Notes under the pieces: model-generated
The model's database searches: none
What the model was told of the DNA's origin: nothing
What the model saw: the letters and a program-made list of their open reading frames with translations, nothing else
Part shown: one piece after another, positions 57,057 to 64,000 of the stretch
How positions within the stretch are numbered: the first letter of the stretch is position 1
Layout: each line of letters starts with the position of its first letter
Origin: Rhynchonema sp. JSB1_4
Taxonomy: Eukaryota > Nematoda > Chromadorea > Monhysterida > Xyalidae
Length of the DNA: 64,000 nt
NCBI GenBank assembly: GCA_030248065.1
Contig: JASAMV010000591.1
Coordinates: forward strand, 26,394-90,393
Direction of reading: 5' to 3'
Program-made: the position numbers and the translations under genes

Positions 57057-60000
57057 TTGCTTCGTCATCCTCCGATTGTGCTTTGAGGAAATAGACACGA
57101 TTCTGATGCGTGATCTTGAAGGTGTTTGGCTGCGTGTTGTCGATCTTGAGACTGCAGCCGGGCAGCGGTAATGCCGTCAGAGCACTCGCGTCCTGAAAAT
57201 GTATGCATAATGGTCATGGTAATGACATTGTTTTTTTGTCGTTTTTTTCACTTCTCCCCGTGACCGCATGTTCATCAGGGGAACCCCTCCAGCAATAAGA
57301 TCTACTGGTGGGGCTTTTTGGAGGCAAATTTGCCAGAGGGCGTTCGCACTGACGAGCCCTGGCGCCTCGTTCTCTCTGCGAAACAGACCAACATTACTGC
57401 ACTCAGCACATTCGTCTTACGCATAAAAAAGTCCCAGCGAAACGCGCACAAAGACAATCGTATACCTCGGGCGTGTTGTATGTGTAGAGCACGAAATCCG
57501 ACCGAACGACCAAATAACGTTGCACGGGTGGCCTGCCCTTGGTTGATGAACGCAACTCCAGCACACCACTGTAGATGCCCGGCTCACCAGCTGGCACCTG
57601 AAGATACGCACAAGGGTAGACCTTAGTGTCTGCACGTCATGTATGGTACATACTGCAGCTTTTGTGCGCAAGTCAAACGTTCTAGGATGTGTATGACACG
57701 CGGTCACTCCGCGTTCAGGCCAGTTTATGCGACGACTTGAGTCTACGACAATAGAATTAGCCGAACTCTGAGGATCACTTTAGCCACAGCACTCACAGCC
57801 AACAAATCCGCGCGTTTCGGTATCGATTGATCAGCAGTCATGTTGCTCGCGGTGTCCATGGCTGATGTTTCATCGTTGACACACGATTTGCATTTGCGCT
57901 TGTCGCCCTTATTGGCCTTCGACTGATTGACTAGACATTTCTTGCACACCGTCTGCAAACATAATCAGATCTGGGTGGAGTAACTTAACAGGAATATAGG
58001 CGGTGCACTACAGATCTTCGTCAGTGCGCAAACGAAGTACCATATGACTTGAAACCAGCTGACAATTGTGTCTGTCAATATATTTTCGAACTTTTTGCAC
58101 AGATGGTATGTATGTGGTCAAGGTGGTGGCCATCGTCATCACTACAATTCTCCAATCGGATATGACCACCTTCTCACAACAAAAGCTGAGTACTAGTCTG
58201 GGTATATCTCATTTCTGTTATCATGCCCACCGATGCGCGCAACGCCACACCCCCCAAGATGGTTGCCAACTAATAAAACATGCAAGCAACAAGTTTTATC
58301 AGTAATTTTCCCACACTCACCATGGCACAATAATCACACGTGTACGCCTTGGCGCTGAACATGCCCAGAATTGAGCCCCGTTTCGTCAGTGATGTTTCAC
58401 AGATGGCACAAGTGTCCTTTGCACCCTGATTGGCAGCAGTCGATGGGTCCTGTATTATCAGGGAATCCAGTTTGAACAAAAATTCTGATTTGTTGCATTT
58501 GCGTGTGGTGCTTTGTTTATTCTGCATTTTTTATCTCGTTTCTGCAAAAAAAACTAACGTCCGTTAATTGTTTGATGTCTTTTTTCTTAATTCGCGATGA
58601 GCGGGAAAACGCTTGTTTCATGAATTGCCAGGATTTTCGCGGGAAACTTGGCTGAAACCTCTGCTCGTAATTTTTGGCTTGTGTGTTTATCATCTCGTGG
58701 TGTTTTTATTTGTGATGAACAACAAACTAACAATTAAAAAAATCCAACCTCGTTAAAGCTGATCTTCTGTGATCCAAGTGTCGACTTTCTGAATCTTGTA
58801 TCGTTTACGACAGCCCAAATGTCGTTCATCCAATTGCTTTTCTCCTGCAATTAAATTTGTTCTCAATTTTTTTATATAAATATGAACTGACAAAGTCTAT
58901 GATGATCAGTTTTCAATTTCAGCCACAAACGATTACCGTGGAGCAAATTCGCGTTAGGTACCCAAAAGAAAAGAAAGTCGAGAAAATCGAACTTTTTCAT
59001 TAGCTGCACACAACTCCAGTGGTCCACGATCGGGACTTCGAACGTAGAACGTGTACTGCCGGTCCAAACGATCGCCTTCGCACACCTAAAATTAAAACAA
59101 TTGATATTTTTGCGAGAAAATGCCAATATCAAGTTAAATTTGAAGACTCCTTTTTAACCTGCATGTATTGAGCGTCGATAATCGCCCGCAGTTTGTACTT
59201 CGCCCGACCAGGCATCCGTCGCTCGCTACAGACCAACAGCATGTCGTTGAACTAAAAATTTTAAAAAACTGTTAAAAGAAAATCATTGAGCAAAAAAGTG
59301 CAAAGAAAACTTTACCAGAAACAAGTATCGTTGTTGTTCCTCGCCGGATCGGGCCGACAATTTCAACAGCTTGCCTTGACGCACCAATTCACGTGACGGC
59401 GTCAACAAATTGGTGATCTGATTGTCGAGCTGCTCCTGGACGGCGATCACGTCCTTGTAGCGATCCTGCCATTACATAGTGCCGTGAAACATCAGGGTGC
59501 TCTGGACGACTTGTAGTTCATTCCGTCACTGACGATGACATGGTGCACCACCACCGCACCCATTACTGGATCACAATATATACTTGATCACAAAGCGCAA
59601 AGCGCAGCATCGCAACACCCTCATTCTCCAGCATCGATTATTGATGTTTGATGTCACATATACACGAAGTTTGAGACCCAGCAAGCTGTATATATTGTGA
59701 TACATCAGTTAGTAGGGCCTGTGGCTGGTTCTGACGATTTTTTGTGCCTTTTGCACCAGTAGTGATGTTTTACGCGAGTGATAGCACACGCGCATCGCGC
59801 TTTTCGGAGGTCGATTAAATACATACTGTAGGTGTTCACACCCAATGAGGCATGGCACCTCGCCCGTCGGTGAAAATAGGTCGAAACGGGACATGCACAT
59901 TTCACTGCAAACACAGTGGCTCAACACTTGATATGCATTGAAACATCACCCGCACCATTTTCCTCATAATTTCATTGGAATGCTCAGCGGCCTTCAATGA

Positions 60001-63000
60001 CAATTGTAGTGCCTCCTTTGTATCATCGTAGTCCGGATGCCCGGCCGGCAGATATTTCATGTATTCCTGGATGGAAACTTTTTTGTTTTTCCTTCTTTTT
60101 CATTATTATTTTTCAAATCTTTCAAAAGAAACAAACTTTCAACATCAGATGATAGCGCATCACACGTTGAACCGGCTCGATCAAGTGCGAGTGCAACGGT
60201 AGATTCTGGCATTCGGGGATTTTCTGAGAAAAAATGACCAAAAGTTAGCAAAATATTTTGATATTTTCAAAAAAGTAGAATTTGAACAAAGCAGTAGTCC
60301 CACCTCAGTCTCCTTGACGATTTCCGCAAATTTCGGATTGTTTCGCTGCAGCGCAATAAAGGTCTCCTAAAATGACATTATCCAAAATCTACAGCAATTC
60401 ACATACCGTAACGACTAACTACAGTAATCCGCCTGGGGTAAATACAGTGCCGATAAAGTCATTCAATCACCTGTGCCTTCGTGAACGAATGCGTGTATTC
60501 GGCGTACATTTTCAGAAACGGCGCCTGTTGCTTGACGGCGTTGGCGATCTGTTTGGTCTGATGCCAGTCCCGTCGGCACTCCATTAATTTCGGCAGAAAA
60601 TGATCGTGGTGAAAACTGAAAGTGTAAATTTTACCTGAGATTTCAAGGAAATTTTATAAAAAAATAGTGGCCATTCAAACCAACGTGTAGAGCGAGTGTA
60701 TGGTGGTGAACACTTTGGCGATGTCCTTCGGCGAAATGAATGGCTCGCGTTCGTTCTCGTTCTCTATCTTTTCGCGAAACATCTGAGGTTCAGATTATCG
60801 TTTTTGGCTTTTTTTAAATTTTTAAACTCTGTGAAAAATTAGTCTGCGAAGAATTATAATCATGGCTTGATCCTGCCTCACTCTACATAATTATTATGAA
60901 ACATTTTTTGTTGTTGAATGCCTGGTTTTGCATGCAATCATGGAACCACATCGCTTGGAATTCGAAATAACTTTTCCTGCGTGGCTAATACAACACAATC
61001 AAGCCATGTTACAACAAAATATAGAATTAGCAATCACCAACCTAAAAATGCGTGAGTTTTTTTATCAATGCATGAGAACTTTTTAACCTTACCTCCAACA
61101 ACTGCAATCTTTTCACGTAGCGCTCCTCCGAATCAACCAACTCTTTGGCGGCGCGCCACGCTTTCTCCTCCTGACTGATCGCTTTGGCGTTCAACTGAAA
61201 GTATTGTACTTTGAAAGAGAAAATATTTAAATAAATAGAAGAGAAAATCAACTGACCGTCAAATGCGGCACCGATCGTTTCTGATCGTATGTGACGAGCG
61301 CCGTTTGGTCTTCGCTCAATTCGCTCTTCGCATCGCTCTCAATGTCGTCCTCCGCCTCCGAATCCTATTAAAGGCGGCTGGACGTAATTTGAGTTTTTAA
61401 AGGGAGCGAGCAGTTTTATGACTTCGGTTTCTATTTTTACGTTTTCAACTGGTGAAACATCAGGTTCCGAGTATAACTCGTCTTCGTGAGTTTTTGATGC
61501 GAGCGGAGGGCTTTTTCCGTCTGTGCTGCTGGGTCCTGGTCTCAGGCCGGAATCCATTTCAATTTCAATTGAAGAATTATCGTCAGGTTCAGTTCTGGGT
61601 TCGGAATCAGCAACTTCTGATGATGCGTTTGGCACAAGCGTGCCAACTATGCGATCTGATAGACGCTTGATGACTTTACGGTTCTGATTAGGCATAATCT
61701 AACAGAGTTTGGAAATTAGAAAATGAATGTAATTGAAAAAAATGAATCAATTCAACCCACATTATCAACCGAGCTATCCTGTCCACTGAGCAATTTGATC
61801 TTGTACTTGCCCTTTGGTCCCGTGTACTCAACCACAGCGCGGGTGCTCGCTGCATTTGTGTGACCGTTTATATACGTCGTTCGACTCGTCTTGCTCGATT
61901 GGACCAGTTTTCGACGACGGGTGACCTTGAAAATCAGTGTACAGTCTGCAGTCTTTATGGCGACATGATGCGGACCAAGGCATTGCCTAAGGGTGGCCGG
62001 CCACTATAAGAGACGTTGGACTTGAGCTTACATGATGCATGATATTTTATAACTCCTGTGAAACATCAGCTGGCTAGACGCTAATACACGATAACACCTC
62101 AGCTCGTGTGAGGTGTATTCCGTCCAAACGGCTTAAAATTCGAGCGGACTCCGAGCGGTCTTGAACCCGGACTTCTGTGTGAGCGTGGTATCCGAACGCA
62201 CACACCACTGCGCCACTCACCGTTCTCACACCATTCTTCACCTCCTCCACTTCCTCCACATCACCACCGTCATCGTCGTTGATCTGTGGCCCTTCGAATA
62301 TCGAACGCGGCAATTGGGTTCTGTGATGTGTGCGTATAATTTCAGTTTCGTCTGTGTATAATATTGGACAGCTTTTGTCACCGATTCGGCGACGCGGCCT
62401 TTGCCCTTTGCACAATAATGATCATGATGTTTTACGGTGTATGCACACTGATGATTGCATGGTACACAGCCCGTCTGCGAAAACCATGCAAAAACGGTGG
62501 CAGGCAGCCAAAACACACTGCAGGCTATGGAGTTGTCTCCGTATTTTGATCTGGCGCTGTTTCGCGTAGATAGTAAACCGCAGCATGCCGCAAAAAAATC
62601 ACAATGACTTGACGAAAATTGAACCTCCCCTACTTCCCACACCCGACACTCGTTGTACCCGAACCAGTAGTCCCTACAGAGCGAGATACTGGCGTGTGGT
62701 CAATGCACAACAATATCATGTCCAAAAAATGTGGACAAAACAAAAAACACGCCGAAAACTATTATGGTCAGCACCAACCTCAAATTTCTGAACTGCGGAA
62801 ATTTGTCAATGAATTCATTCCTTCTCTGCTGCAATAATTGATTGAATGTTTCCTGTGTGCGTCTGAGCACCTCCTGTATTTCGCGATCCTGCGCATTCGC
62901 GGGGTCGAATGTGATCATTTTCTGACCATCGCTGACGTACGCGCCACTTTTCACCTGAATTTTTTTTACGAAAAGTCTCTGCTTTTTAATATAACATCGT

Positions 63001-64000
63001 GGCAAATGGGTGTTTTGATCCCCTGCGCGTGCATGGAACGCTGTCCAAAGAGCCAGAAATGTGATCTTTCGTTCAGACCGACAAGTTCCGTAAATCTAGA
63101 AGTGATCTCATCGAAAAAAATCGCGTGACGTCTCACTAGGACGGATCTGATCTGACATCATCCATCGATATGACCTTTTTTTACAAATGATTCCACTAAC
63201 TATGAAGTCATCGTCTTCCAATGATTTATTGTACAAATGCACATTGCCACACATGACCGTGTTGGAGGTTTTGGGCGCGCTGTTGGACTCTTTGGTCACC
63301 GTCGCACTTTGACCCTGACTGAACAAGGACAGAATATTACACTCTTGCTGGATAATTTGAAAATGTAAAACAATCGAAATCCTGACCTGAACTTTCCCTC
63401 GGTCGTATCGTCCACGGTCTTCTGGTCGATGATGTTGCCCTTCTCATCGCGAATTATCATCACTCGCTTTTTCACCTGCGCAGCGGTCGTGTTTTAATTG
63501 CGTTTCACACAAAACATGTATACATAAAGCTCAAATCGGATAGGTTCATGACAAAGTGGCACACCAGGTCATCGTCAGTGCGGAAGCCTCAATGTCCCAG
63601 CGATTAATCCAATTGTCGTGTTCTCAAAGTATACTACAAAATTAATTTATGTGTTTTGAACCACAATCCTCACAATTTTTGTCTCAGTTCGCTTGGTGGT
63701 GGTATGGTGTCTGGTGGATTTACTCCTTGTCGTATCTTTACGCCTTGATTTAGCAGGGTCCCTTTTTTCATCCAGGACATGCTCTAATGACGAAGACCGT
63801 GGCGGGGCCCGTCCCCACGTGCGTTGACTGCCACGGTAGCGGGATGTGCTGAACATCATATTGCTGACAGCGCGCGGCAATTCAAATATTTTGGAGAATT
63901 TTTGGAAATTGTGAGGTTCCAGTTTAGTGCTGATGCTTGCTTCGAAGTGCGACCGGCCGATGCACCGATGTGTAAAAGACGGTGATTCTTGTGGAACCTG
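57040..64000 (-). CDS. FGD-family Rho/Cdc42 guanine nucleotide exchange factor (5' end outside window)
   Basis: FGD proteins activate Cdc42 through a DH-PH unit and bind membranes through FYVE and a second PH domain. About 18 minus-strand exons have good splice sites. N-terminal exons are 63674 to the window edge (open), 63387-63475, 63201-63318 and 62779-62954, with more at about 62223-62318, 61760-61928 and 61258-61700; these are low-complexity and acidic. The DH domain spans about 61197-59960 (EEKAWRAAKELVDSEERYVK, FISPKDIAKVFTTIHSLY, YLPAGHPDYDDTKEALQL, AAEHSNEIMRKM). PH1 follows at about 59466-58750 (LLVCSERR, EKSNWMNDIW). The FYVE-type finger is at 58321-58449 plus 57797-57952, with eight cysteines in pairs. 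PH2 is at 57466-57597 plus 57056-57192 (QRYLVVRSDFVLYTYNTPE, FKITHQNRVYFLKAQ). Odd: the finger lacks the RRHHCR motif, and the PH2 C-terminal helix is missing where a SINE begins. Confidence 0.87.
62137..62222 (-). mobile_element. tRNA-derived SINE head in an FGD-gene intron
   Basis: Read on the minus strand, TGGCGCAGTGGT (A box, near 62215-62204) is followed at about 45 bases by GGGTTCAAGACC (B box, near 62168-62157). This is the split internal promoter of a tRNA gene. The stems do not close into a canonical tRNA, and the sequence continues into a non-tRNA body toward 62040, as expected for a SINE. It is in the same orientation as the host gene. Confidence 0.65.

Noticed and set aside
1..64000. 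CRISPR array, operon or bacterial element
   Set aside because: All repeats are transposon-like or tandem arrays; genes are spliced and of animal type, and no spacer-repeat pattern was seen.

Overview
The window is nuclear DNA from an invertebrate animal. It carries spliced genes with GT-AG introns for animal cell-polarity, neurotransmitter-transport and Rho-signalling proteins. Introns range from about 60 bases to several kilobases, and the DNA between genes is full of small DNA transposons. I cannot place the species. Several genes are assembled from exons whose splice phases agree; these joins are inferred, with no transcript evidence.

Left part (about 1-21.5 kb). A truncated MITE opens the window, and a short secreted-protein reading frame lies at 4.9 kb on the plus strand. 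A PALS1/MPP5-type MAGUK then reads on the minus strand from about 13.2 kb down to 6.1 kb: N-terminal region, two L27 domains, PDZ, SH3 and guanylate kinase-like domain. Upstream on the same strand lie exons of another PDZ domain (21.5-17.1 kb) and further probable exons (14.7-13.7 kb), so the unit may be longer. A 1.66 kb TTAA-flanked inverted-repeat element sits in the intron before the kinase-like domain.

Middle part (21.5-40 kb). This is mostly repeat-rich DNA with perfect hairpins, a mariner-like MITE and a 1.4 kb minisatellite-bearing element split by another MITE. It also holds one eight-exon gene for a single-pass membrane protein (31.6-33.6 kb, plus) and two isolated probable exons on the minus strand.

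Right-middle part (40-49 kb, minus). This holds the last exons of an SLC6 transporter, the first half of DNA primase large subunit (PRIM2), and a cysteine-rich protein with a thrombospondin-type segment. The SLC6 and PRIM2 pieces are each incomplete, in complementary ways, and meet at a tandem-repeat and inverted-repeat junction.

Right part (49-64 kb). It contains several hAT-type MITEs with clear 8 bp duplications, a two-exon Ly6-type secreted protein gene, an unrecognised plus-strand gene at 53-55.3 kb, and an FGD-family Rho/Cdc42 GEF on the minus strand running off the right edge. The GEF's last PH exon runs into a tRNA-derived SINE that is itself split by a MITE.

The most unusual global signal is an 11-base word, TGAAACATCAG. 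It occurs exactly at eleven scattered sites on both strands, in exons, introns and spacers, far above chance.
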